Source: Parapristionchus giblindavisi (lineage: Eukaryota; Nematoda; Chromadorea; Rhabditida; Diplogasteridae). From it: a DNA stretch of 64,000 bases. The translations under genes were made by a program, and so were the position numbers. The notes below the pieces were generated by a model. It was given only the letters and a program-made list of their open reading frames with translations. It had not been told where the DNA came from and did no database searches. Location of the stretch: the NCBI GenBank assembly GCA_943737045.1, contig CALSFV010000211.1, positions 682,001 to 746,000 of the forward strand. Direction: 5' to 3'. Each line of letters starts with the position of its first letter. Positions within the stretch are counted from its first letter, which is position 1. Shown piece after piece: positions 1-10,829 of the stretch.

Positions 1-370
1 AAAAATTCGTATATCTTGCTAATGAATAAAAAAGAAAGAAAGAAATGAATGAATAAAAACAGAAAATTACACAGCAGATCGAAGAAAACACAGGATGCAC
101 GTTGGTCGTTGTGTTCACGTGCTCTATTGATTGACAAGGTCATAAGTCTCTCATCGGTGAGGTACGATACGGCTTTGGGGCTGCTTCTGACGATGTGGCC
201 AGTCCTCCACAGGATGGTGTGCAAGCTGAACACAATCGTAAAGGAGAAGGTACAACCCGTTAATCAAGGCAAACGAAGTCCTGCGGGTGATCACTGCTAG
301 GCCTGATCTTTCAAAGCCAATTCAGTCCGGAAGGCCTAATATCTTCTTCGGACCTACTTTTCACAATCAT
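1..370. other. Left flank with fragment of a dispersed repeat
   Basis: No gene is recognised. The stretch around 285-360, with the core GATCACTGCTAGGCC followed by a CAATTCAG/AAGGCC block, recurs near 36930-37020, more diverged near 8812 and 35110, and inverted near 36235. It is therefore an interspersed repeat rather than unique sequence. The open frame at 49-300 shows no family features. Confidence 0.4.
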
Positions 371-663
371 GATTAGTTTATTTGACTACTGCCCCTAAGA
401 GTCATCCTGTTGCCGCGCAGCGTCCGGGGACCGGATTTGCACTCCTGACTTTTGTTTTGGACCTTCGCTTGCGAGATGTCAGGATAGTAGGAGAAGATGA
501 ACACTGTGTGCATTTCAAGAGAATACTACACAGAGAGCAAAATTGCCCAAATATGGGAAACAGATTTTCCAACTTTCTCGTCTTGATATTTCTTTATTTA
601 TTTCATCAAATGTACATATACAATTAGTAAATCATAGGGGAACAGGTGGGGGAGTTACACACT

Positions 664-1188
664 CAGGGGTGTGCGGGAAATATTTTTCGGGAAATTTCGG
701 GGAAAAATTTTTTCCCGGTTTCAAAAGTCGAAAAATCGGGAAATTTCGGGAAAATCTGATTTTGTGCTGTTAGCTCATATAAGACCACTTTTATATCCAA
801 AACAACTATTTTTTGCATAATAAAAAGATAAGTCTTCTGATCGTATCATATATCGTATTATATATTTTATAGCAGAAATTCGCACCTAAACTGTTTTTGA
901 ATGTCATTTTGGTAATTGTTCTTCGAAAGGCCCTCAAGATATGTTTGCACTACAAGGAAGGATTGGTCGAAAACTTCATATCTAAATTCCGTTAGAATCA
1001 TTTTTTGCTTTTGCTTTCTCAAAATATGCGAAAAAGTTTTTCAAAACTACTCATTTACCATCATTTTTCCTTCGAAAAAAATCATTTTCTCATGAAACCA
1101 ATTTCCCGAAATTTTTTATCGGGAAATAAGTTTTCCCGAAAAAGTCTGTTAAATTTGGGAAATTTCGGGGAAATTTTTCACACCCCTG
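664..1188. mobile_element. hAT-like MITE, CAGGGGTGTG ends
   Basis: The element begins CAGGGGTGTGCGGGAAAT and ends ATTTTTCACACCCCTG, so the tips are inverted repeats. The interior is AT-rich with repeated TTTCGGGAAA motifs and has no transposase. The same tips bound the element at 5592-6081, which has a clean 8-bp target duplication. Here the flanking octamers do not match, so the copy is older or rearranged. Confidence 0.65.
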
Positions 1189-1624
1189 GTGCTAATGAAA
1201 GGAAATGCTGGAAAAAAACACTTCGAAATATTATAGAAAAGAAATAGAAATCGTGAGTTATTCAAAATTTTCACGTGGCAAAAATTGAATGAGATTAAAA
1301 AAATTTTCAGGCTACGTAATTTGAAAAAAGTGATAAGTTCGGTCTGCCCTGGAGTAAGACAACGCAAACTGTGTGAAGATCTGATATTCACTATTCACAA
1401 CGTAAAAATTCGAGGGGACAGAGGGGACACCCGAGGATCCCATGTCAGGGAGTGGATTCTGCTGGGCCGCATAGGAAGACTCTGCAGGATGGTAATGTTG
1501 GTATAAAGTGACTTACAACTCGAAATTTTCATGCTCCAGTGTATGATTCAAGAGAATGGAACAGAATCGATCGATGTCAAATGAGCAGTGTTCCCGCATA
1601 TTCGATATCAGCAGTGAGTAACAC

Positions 1625-1730
<106 letters not shown>

Positions 1731-1764
1731 TTTGATATGTTGATGGAAACATGGGAAATGATCA

Positions 1765-1885
1765 TTAAAGGGAGCGTTACCTCACTCAATGGTCTCTTCA
1801 TTGCACACACTATTTTTCTGTTCTCTAACAACGAGAGAGCATTGCGCGTCGAAGAGACCATTGAGTAAGATTACGCTCCCTTTAA
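1765..1885. mobile_element. TTAA-bounded hairpin MITE, copy 1
   Basis: A palindrome of about 120 bases. The arm starting TTAAAGGGAGCGTTACC returns as its complement ending GCTCCCTTTAA, around a loop containing CTAACAACGAGAGAGC. TTAA at both ends fits a piggyBac-type target. Close copies are at 2395, 34821, 35766, 46944 and 51419, with a fragment at 8904. Confidence 0.8.
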
Positions 1886-2245
1886 TTGAATTGATAAAAT
1901 ATCAGTTACATGTTCCAATACACTTATTATTCCCTGGCCTTCAGCAATGTTCAGAAAGCGCTCAAAGCATAAGTAGAACGGCTCGATACTCTCCAGCAGA
2001 CTCAGCTGTTTGTTCCTGCACGATCATAGACCATTAAAGTTACACTAACCTGAAAGTCTCCGCTCTGGCCACACTCTCTCGCTTTCTCTGGCCACACTCT
2101 CACCACTTTTGCAAACGATTTGCCCACATTCGGGCCAAAAACCACCGATTTACCCATATACAGGGTAGTATTTGTCTAAATACGGGCAAATCGTTCGCCA
2201 ACTAACGCCGTTCGGGCACATTTTTTTCCGGATGGGCACTTACTA

Positions 2246-2398
2246 CATGCCTTGAAAGCTGTACTTTCAATGCGCATAGTGAGCTTTTTAAACATATTGG
2301 GAATCAATATCAGATATGTTTTCGATTCGTGCTATGAATCTCTATCATTCTATCCGAACAGTCTTATTACGAAAAAACTCGAGGGTCTCCATCTTTAA
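2246..2398. mobile_element. Truncated copy of the 295-bp TTAA element
   Basis: Matches the right half of the elements at 30451-30746 and 38651-38945, from CATGCCTTGAAAG to GGGTCTCCATCTTTAA. Its terminal TTAA is shared with the hairpin MITE that starts at 2395, so one element inserted at the edge of the other. Confidence 0.7.
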
Positions 2399-2501
2399 AG
2401 GGAACGTAACCTCTCTCAATGGTATCTTCATTTCTGTTCTCTAACAACGAGAGAGCGTAGGCCGCTGAAGAGACCGTTGACAAAGGTTACGCTCCCTTTA
2501 A
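2395..2501. mobile_element. TTAA-bounded hairpin MITE, copy 2
   Basis: Same foldback family as 1765-1885, with the arm AGGGAACGTAACC and its complement ending CGCTCCCTTTAA. Confidence 0.75.
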
Positions 2502-2530
2502 GTAGACTTTCAGTTAAAGTACGAGCTTAC

Positions 2531-4879
2531 GAATTCAATCGTTTGATGAAATCCATGGCTTCTCCTAAAACAATATGATTATGAGGTTGTCTCATTATAT
2601 CCATGCATGCTTCAACGCAGGCATTAACTTTCGCTGGATCGATAATTTTCCATTCATCAAACTGTAATATTATAATTATTATAATTATAATTATTAAAAA
2701 AAATTATATAATAATATATTACCCCCATTCGGAATATTGCCTCGTAAATTTCATCATCATGTTTGTACTGTTTGATGCAAGAATTGATTGTATTCAAAGT
2801 GTTTGAAGCACCGCGATAATTACAGATCTGAACACTCTCCTTTATCCAAGGATATAACGAAAGATCTTGGTGTTCGAGCTGCGTTCCTAAAAGCAGATTT
2901 CTGAGTCAGAGACAGAAAAGAGGCGTTGGCAAATCTGAATAGCTAACCTATGAGGCACACAGTCTGCAGCTTGTCGTTTCTTTCCATAATGATCTTCATA
3001 TGCTCAATACCAATCGAACTCTTATGCATATCTACACCTGTAATGTCGAGCGATACGAGTTTAGGCCATGGCGAAGCCTTTTCCTTGAGCATACTCTCGC
3101 AAATTATTGATGTTAAAGTGATCCTGAAAGCATAATCATCTCTTTTGCATTTCGCATGTCTGCACTGGACACTTCTGAAAACGCACTCATGGGTGCATTA
3201 ATGCAATAATGCATTACTCGGATGGAAACCGATGATCGAGAACCGACTGGATGTGAACTATTTGCATATTTTTCTATTCATTAGAGCTTGTCGCTCATAT
3301 GCAAATAGTTCTCATTTAGTCGGTTCTTTTTTTCGGTTCTCATCTGACCCTGTGCTCTGCAAACATGAGCATACCCATAGTTTGTGGCCATTCCAATATC
3401 AAGCACTCTAAGATCCTTTAAACTGGCTAAAGTGTCTGTCAACTCTTCCATATTCATGCTCAATTGAAGTTCGTAAGGTCGAAGCTTCATCAATTGGTTG
3501 GCTTGAATAAGACAAGAAATATTACGAAGTAGAGGACACGAAGAGACGTCGAGCTGGAGAAGTTGAGGGAGTCCCTGAAGAAAATTTGAAATTTTTGAAA
3601 TTATTTAATCATAATTAATGTGATGATGTTCAGAAGCCAAGGAATTCTTCTCTCATATAGGACAGCGTATTTGAAAATTTCTGCAACTCTTGTCAAGCAA
3701 AAAATCATTCTTCCCTTTACCCTCGACTTTTTTCTCTTCCAGGTCACCACAAAAAAAGAACAATACCGCAAAAAAGTGAAGGATGATTCTGCCATTTTTT
3801 TGCTTGACAATGCTTGACAAGAATTGCAAAAAATTTGTGATAAAAAAAAATCAAATACTATGTCCTATATGATCCCATAGAAATGGTGATGTTTTGATCT
3901 CTTAATTTAAAGTAAAAACCCTGCTCCTCGTTTTTACGTGATCCGAGGAGACCGCGAGCAGCAAACCTTTAGTAAAGAAAAGAGAATTTCCATAGTTAAA
4001 TTCGTTGTAAGTGGTATAACAAGAGTGTCCAATGATGTAAATAAATCAATCTAAATGAATTTTAATTTGATATTTCATTTCATTTCAAACAACTTTATCG
4101 GCTGGTTAGTGGAGTTGTCACCGGCCGATAAAGTTTGATGTAAAAATATTACCGTACTTTAGAAAGAAAGCTTTTTGGAATATTCTCGAATCCAATTAGT
4201 TCAAGTTGATTCAGTGCATAACATTCACTCAACGACTCAGGAATAAATGACGCGTCTGAATGGACCAAAATAAATAGATAAATAAATAAATTGATTATTA
4301 TTAAATAAAGGGAACCAGAATATGATGTTTTCTAGCAGATTCGAGAGACGCAAAAAGCGCTGCAAAATGTTCATAAGTGGGCAGTAGTCAGTGCTTATAA
4401 CCTCGCGACGAGGTCTTAATTCCCGTTTGCTATTCCCTATATATAGAACAGAGTATTTGAAATTTTTTGCAATTCTTGTCAAGCAAAAAAATGGCAGAAT
4501 CATTCTTCACTTTTTGCGGTATTGAGATTTTTGCGGTGACCGAGAAAAGAAAAAAGTCGAGAATAAAGGGAAGAATGATTTTTTGCTTGACAAGAATTGC
4601 AGAAATTTTCAATGTTGTTTTAATGACTTAAGAAACTGAAACAAAATTTTTATTACTGAGAAAAAAAACAATTAAAAGGCAAATCACACTGGTCCTAAAA
4701 TGATGGGTAATAATTTGCTGGAATGTATACCGTATTATTGCGCACTAGATAATACGTTATTGAGACTTCACCTTACCTATTTCCTATTGTCTATCCCCCC
4801 CCCCCCATTTTATTTCCCTGTGCAAATCTTCTTCATTTATATCGTTTTTTACTTGCTGAAACATCTTCGCGATGCATGA

Positions 4880-4938
<59 letters not shown>

Positions 4939-5372
4939 GTATTTATCGCGCCGCGGTGTCACTCGTGTTATACAAAAGGAGATCGGGCTGTACTGCATAT
5001 ATCTTTCAAATTCAAAAATTTGTGCATTCCCTGGTGTTGAAATAAACTTGAAGTTAGCATTACAGTGTTCCGGGGTATCTATAATTTTTGATTTTTATAC
5101 GCTCAATAAAGAAAATATTCAGGGAGATGCGATCTATCGTTTTGCCTGCCTATTTTACTCACGAATATCAGCTATTTAATACGTTTTTTTAGAATCTAAG
5201 CCGAAACACTTGATCCATTTCGAATAGTCAATTATGGAACAGAATTCTGAGAAAATAGATAGACATACCAACGAAGTTCGCGCTCAATAATTCTTTAGAA
5301 ATTTTTGCATGGAAGGGATGCCATTCCTTATCCTTGAATGAACCTATAATAATAATAATAATATTATTATTA

Positions 5373-5458
<86 letters not shown>

Positions 5459-8122
5459 ATTATTATTATTGTATTATTATAAACCTATATTTGCACCTTT
5501 TAATTATCATTCATTTAATCATACGGCTGTCTGATCACAAACTATTTATTAACTTTTAACTTTTAGGGTACATTCTAAGGATGGTAGGTACCAGGGGTGT
5601 GCATTTTTCGTTTTTCGATTATTCGATTTTTTCGATTTTTCGATACTTTTTTTTTCGGAAAAAATTCGAAAAATTCGAAAAATAAATTTACATAAAAAAG
5701 CTCAAAATATTCAAAAAAATAGCAAATTTTAAAATTTTGGAACAAAAATAACAATTTCATTTGAGCCCCTGCAATTAAGAATCACACAGTTGCAATTCTT
5801 GTATTTCCATCATATCGATAGATCTTACAGCGCAAAAATTGCACGGTTTTCTTTTTTGAATTGAAAAATAAATTATTCAGAACTCGTATTTCCTTTCATA
5901 TTTTGTCAAGACTGGCCTTGACTCAATAGAAATAGAAAACAATAAAAAAGATCGATAATAAAAATCTTCTGCAGCTCGTTTCCTACTTCATTTAAGTTTT
6001 TTCGAAAATTTTTCGAAATACAAAATCGAAAATTTTTCGTTTTTCGAATTTTTTTCGAAAATCTTTTTTCGCACACCCCTGGTAGGTACATATATCAAAC
6101 ATGATCTTTTAAAATAAATGTATTGAAATAATTTAATTTAATTTAATTTAAAATAAATATATTTTAACTAAATGAATTTATTTTAAATTCTGATAAAATA
6201 CCTCTCAACTTTCCATATAAGATCAATTTCTTGAGTCGATGTTGGAGAATGGTTGATATTGAATCGTAGTCTGATTCGGTGAGCCTAATCTCTGCCTGTA
6301 ATTTGTGTTACTAACTAAAATGGATGAACATAAACTAAATATTGACTGTATAAAAAACACTTGTTTATTTGGTACGAGAGTAGCCAGTCACATCCACAAT
6401 GAATTTCTATGTTTAGAGAGACAGTCCCAGCGAGATAGCACGTAGATCAGAGAGAGCACAGGGTAGGGAAAGGGGTTGATCGAAAGAATGTTTTTGCGTT
6501 CAGCAGCTAGTAGCAAGGCAATTATGCAAGTACATTTTATACGGACAATAACATCTCCGCGTAGGCCATCCCTCGTAATCGTTTACATAAAGTTGGAGAC
6601 CATCGAAAATTTTCGTGAGCAAAAACTGTGAAGACAGAAAGGCAGCAAAAGTTGTGCTACCTATCGTACACTATTTATTTTAGCTCATTGATCGCTAGCA
6701 ACACGAACCGTGCCAGGAAAGGAACACTTTTTTGAAAATTGAGCAAATTCGGCGGAAGGTTTCGAACTTCTGAACGTTTACCACTGCGATATGGAATAGA
6801 TGAGGTGGCAGCGCTAACTTCTCGCATATCACTTGACATTGGCACAAGAGGGATGAGAGGGGTTTAGATGAACATTAGCGGGTCTCCATCTTTAAAGCGA
6901 TAGTGAGAAATTACGCACAAGCGTGAGAAGAGCGCAGATAGAGAAAACACAGGTCATGTGATTTTCTGGGACCTGCTCTCAACCGCGCGACCAAACCTGT
7001 TTTATTTATTTATACTTATTTGATACTCCCGTGACAGGTGCGACAGCAAATACAGGAGCGATAAGAGAATTTATAATAATGAAAGAAAGGACTTGGGGCT
7101 ATTTATAGGGAGGGCGATCATTTCGCCAACGGATCATAAATCTTTTAGGAGATGGCCTATGGCAACAAAAGTTGTACCATTGTTATCAATGGGGGTGTAT
7201 GGTATTGTGTTACCGTAACCGTCGGGAATCGCGAACTGATTTTTTTTCAATCGACCCATGACCCGGGGTTCATGGTTAAAAATGGCCGAAGTCGAAAAAT
7301 TCATGATACTCCGAGACCAAATAATAGTTGCCATTATACCAATAGTGAGCCAACTTTTACCTTTCTGGATACCGTAACCAGAACTACCGTAATCTAGCTA
7401 CCGTTCCCTTCGATATTATAGCAAAATTCAATTTAAATCCCGGTTCGATTACGGTAGTTCGGGTTACGGTATCCAGAAAGATAAAAGTTAACTCTCTATT
7501 GATATAATGGCAACTAGTATTTGGTCTCGGGTCATCATGAATTTTTCGACTTCGGCCATTTTCAACCATGAACCCCGGGTCATGGGTCGATTGAAAAAAA
7601 ATCAGTTCGCGATTCCCGACGGGTACGGTAACACAATAATGTACACCTCCCATCGATAACAATGGTACAACGTTTGTTGCCATAGGCCATCTCCTAAAAG
7701 ATTTATGATCCGTTGGCGAAATGATCGTTGGCGAAATGGAACCTGTCTGAGATGCTTTGACTAATGAACTCTAGAGTACTCATTGCTCGGATCTATTCCA
7801 TTGCTGAGATTTTTTTTAAATAATGGATTATTAAAAAATAATTTTAATTATGAAAACACACCAAACCGCACACCAAAGTGAAAAGCCGCCGGATTGGCAT
7901 TTTTCCAAATTTAAATGTGAAGGGTACCTCTGTTATAGTAAATTTCTTTGTATCGAGTATTGATAGCGAAGAGTTTAGATGACATTTCCAATTCAAAGAT
8001 CGAACTACAGCATTTGAAATAGAAATCGGTAGCGGTGAGTCCAATGTAGGCATTCGTTTGGCTATAATAAGATCAGCCAATCGATCTACTGCTATCTCCT
8101 CGAGGCTCTTGTAGATAGACAT
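2531..8122 (-). CDS. ZYG11/ZER1-family leucine-rich-repeat protein, 3' end not resolved
   Basis: Family members are substrate receptors of CUL2 ubiquitin ligases, with leucine-rich repeats followed by armadillo-like helices. Seven exons join in phase: 8122-7928, 6295-6202, 4255-4158, 3574-3375, 3123-2948, 2886-2723 and 2661-2531. The protein starts MSIYKSLEEIAVDRLADLI. LRR segments include LQHRLKKLILYG, LNQLELIGFENIP, LPQLLQLDVSSCPLL, LKDLRVLDIG and WPKLVSLDITGVDM. The last two exons are helical, as at the LRR/ARM transition of the family. About 350 residues are visible, against over 700 usual. The last exon has a good donor (GTAAGC), but TCG TAA would also stop there. A weak candidate next exon starts at 2015. 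TTTCAG directly precedes the ATG, so the start is probably trans-spliced. The exact family member is uncertain because nematodes have several paralogues. Confidence 0.75.
3615..3835. repeat. Foldback repeat, first of an inverted pair
   Basis: Contains CTTGTCAAGCAAAAAATCATTC near one end and the matching CTTGACAAGAATTGCA at the other. The same element lies in opposite orientation at 4435-4620. Both are in introns of the ZYG11-like gene. Confidence 0.65.
4435..4620. repeat. Foldback repeat, inverted copy of 3615-3835
   Basis: Reads as the complement of the preceding repeat, including GAATCATTCTTCACTTTTTGC and the TTTTGCTTGACAAGAATTGC end. The intron transcript could pair across the two copies. 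Confidence 0.65.
4880..4938. repeat. (AAAT)n microsatellite
   Basis: Tandem AAAT units inside an intron of the ZYG11-like gene. Confidence 0.95.
5345..5474. repeat. (TTA)n microsatellite
   Basis: About 125 bases of TTA triplets with few interruptions. It gives a spurious poly-Leu frame. Confidence 0.95.
5592..6081. mobile_element. hAT-like MITE with 8-bp target duplication
   Basis: A 490-bp element with the tips CAGGGGTGTGC and GCACACCCCTG. It is flanked on both sides by GTAGGTAC (5584-5591 and 6082-6089), a perfect 8-bp duplication as made by hAT transposases. The interior is TTTTTCGAAAA-rich and non-coding. It sits in an intron of the ZYG11-like gene. Confidence 0.85.
7116..7726. mobile_element. 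Long foldback element, arms about 280 bp
   Basis: The sequence from GATCATTTCGCCAACGG onward is repeated as its reverse complement ending CCGTTGGCGAAATGATC, with a short asymmetric centre near 7400-7440. The similar open frames read on opposite arms are mirror copies, not genes. The arms are nearly identical, which implies youth or gene conversion. It lies in intron 1 region (7927-6296) of the ZYG11-like gene's transcription unit. Confidence 0.85.
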
Positions 8123-8128
8123 CTGAAA
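8123..8128 (-). promoter_or_regulatory. Probable trans-splice acceptor of the ZYG11-like gene
   Basis: TTTCAG ends at the base before the ATG. With no upstream exon needed, this fits spliced-leader addition directly at the start codon. Confidence 0.55.
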
Positions 8129-9744
8129 TTAATAGTTTAAAAAATAGATCAGTTCCTTTCGTGCGCTGCTTTGCGAGACTCGCGAGTATGTTTACTATTG
8201 AGCAGAACGAATCATTGTAAGGCCCTGGTGAAAGGCAATAGATTGAGGAAAGTGACCCTCTGGTATTTTCAAATTAGTAGTCTACTTGAATTCCGTCACT
8301 GACTAGAAGTTTACCGCAAGTTTACTGCAAGTGAACGAACATTTCACGAAATGCATTACATTATTATACACCACTTGCAGTAAACTTACGTCAAACTAGA
8401 AGTAGACTTGCAAGTCTACTTCTAGTGGGATGATAAGTAAGTAAACTACTAATTTTGAAATACAAGAGCAGAAGGGTATCAACATTGAGTGTGAAAGGGA
8501 ATTGATGAGGGCAAAAGAGAAACGGATATGGAGGATACTTTCATGATATGGTCGGTGTCAATTGTAATTATCTATACAATTACAACAAAAAATTTTTTTA
8601 TGTCATTTGAAAAAAAGCTAAACCAAAATGGCTCACTTTTACATAAGGAACTTTCAACGTGATTCATAATCAAGAATGATATCCATGCTGGTAAATGTAA
8701 ACGTAAATCTTTTTATCAAGGCATACAAAGGACCCCAACCATGACCCACCGCACCAATGTGCCAATGTGATAAAGACTATTATTTTTACAATTATACAAA
8801 GTAATGCGGGAGATCACTGCAAGGCCATTGATAACTCAGGGGCAAATCAGCCCATGCAGATCGTTGTCGAATTGAGAAAACTGAGAAAAAAAATGGGCTA
8901 GATCAAAGGGAACATAACCTCACTCAATTGTCTCTTCGACGCGCAATGCTCTCTCGTTGTTTGAGAACAGAAAAATAGTGGGGGTCATACATAGTCCCTC
9001 CCCCGCCATCTCGTTGCCAGAGTGAATATCTGTTGACCTGGTCCCTCCCATCTCTCGCAGTCAAATTATTCTAAAACATTTTCGAGTTCTGTTACAATTC
9101 TCGATGAGATGCATGGCCAAGGGATTATGACCACCATGTACATAATCGGCTGGATTATTCATTTATTTATTCCATCATATAGGTATAATAAGATAAGGAA
9201 AAAATTGTACTTCATCCATTTGCTTAATATTTATTGTTCATACACGTTTACCTTGTGGTAAATAAATAATATATATATAAGATGCGGTGATATGTATAAT
9301 GCGGTGTACAGAACTTGGAACATGCAAGAAAATGCGGAAAATACCGTTCAGAAGTTCAAGTGGAAAATGCTCAGGCAAAATCGACCGTTCAGACATTTTC
9401 GAACTGAACTTCTGAACAGCATTTTCCACATTTTCATGCATTTTCCATGTTCTGAACACTACAGTGGGAGAAAGGGATAGACGGATTTCCGTCGCAAGTA
9501 GAAATTAGGCGCTCCGTACTGACTATGAGTTCCCGTGCCTTTTTTCGTAAAAAAAACAATCAGGATTTATCTTTACTTGTGCCTTTTTAAAAGTCAATAC
9601 TGTAGATCAATCGATCGACCTACCGTATTCTCTCTGCGTTGTAGCCTGCTTTCTCTGATCTTATATTGTCACTGTTGTTAATATTAAAAACACCCATTAA
9701 ACGCTGATAAAGTTGATTCAATGTCAATGTTAATATTAAACATG
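8129..9744. other. Intergenic region with repeat fragments
   Basis: No exon seen. It holds imperfect inverted repeats of TTTACTGCAAGT and ACTAGAAGTAGACTT (8290-8430), a fragment of the TTAA hairpin family (8904-8975) and a foldback at 9300-9472 built from AGAACTTGGAACATGC/GCATTTTCCATGTTCT arms. Confidence 0.5.
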
Positions 9745-9750
9745 TTTATT
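9745..9750 (-). terminator. Candidate polyadenylation signal for oxy-4
   Basis: AATAAA on the minus strand, 219 bases past the oxy-4 stop codon. Confidence 0.4.
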
Positions 9751-9831
9751 ACTCTCGATTGCTATGCACAAAACGTAACAATACATCTAACAATCTTTTT
9801 AAAATATATCACAAATCGAATAGCATACAAG

Positions 9832-9972
9832 TAGAGATCAAAGATCAAACTACAATCGGCTCAAAAGATCAAAGATCAAACAACAATTGGATCAAGAGAT
9901 CATGCACCAAATTACAATTGGATCACAAGATCAAAGATCAATCTACAATCGGCTCAAAAGATCAAAGATCAC
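9832..9972. repeat. GATCAAA heptamer array at the 3' end of oxy-4
   Basis: Irregular copies of GATCAAA run directly up to, and overlap, the TGA stop of oxy-4. On the gene's sense strand they read GATCTTT, the same orientation as most arrays beside splice sites in this window. Confidence 0.75.
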
Positions 9973-10764
9973 CACGACAGAGCGTTGGAAGTGTTCGCAC
10001 TGACATCGTTCAGGTTCATACTCAATCGATTGGCGTCCGTCATCGATTGGAACTTGACGAGTGCGGGTTGGCTGTCGATTCCCGTCCAATGTGTCGTCAG
10101 CTCACTGAAACGAAGGATACGGTAACGAGGGTACGGTACATAGTATACCGTATACAGTATCGAGGGTACGGTCATATTATGTATAAGGTAACGAGGGTAC
10201 GGTACACAGTATACCGTATACCAGTGGTGGTCAGCTAATACCCCACTAACGCTTCAAATACGAGAGCATCATTTTGCGATAAAATACACGAAAAAATAGT
10301 AAAATTTCAATAAAGAATCTAACATGCATATCGTGTAGTATACGTTAACTATCTACCAGTAGACCTACCGTATACCACTCAGTACAAAATGCGGATCGCC
10401 CAAAACTACCGTACCTATACAGCCGCTCAACGTTTGCCGCCGCCTTCACTCGCTCTTGTGTGGTCGCCTGTCGGATCTGAGCGCCGCCATTTGCACAGCC
10501 TGAATATCGATTGATTATGGATTGATTATCGATTGAATTTGATTATCGATTGATTAGGACCAACATATTATCGATTCTATTTACATTATTATCCGACTAA
10601 GCATTTGGCATGGATATGATATGGAGGAGCGACGTGAATGTAACGGGTGGCACAGGTCGAAAAGTGCGTTACAAAGCATTCACGCATACAGGCGCTGATT
10701 GCGAATTCGCGATGAACAAATGCCAATCGATAGATCATCTAACAAAAAATTGATTTTTTTGAAA

Positions 10765-10829
<65 letters not shown>

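Noticed and set aside
1885..2015. Possible next exon of the ZYG11-like gene starting at 2015
   Set aside because: Has an acceptor and an in-phase open stretch, but it runs into the TTAA hairpin and has no recognisable armadillo pattern. Kept only as a remark.
7134..7683. Similar frames on opposite strands
   Set aside because: Mirror translation of the 7116-7726 palindrome.
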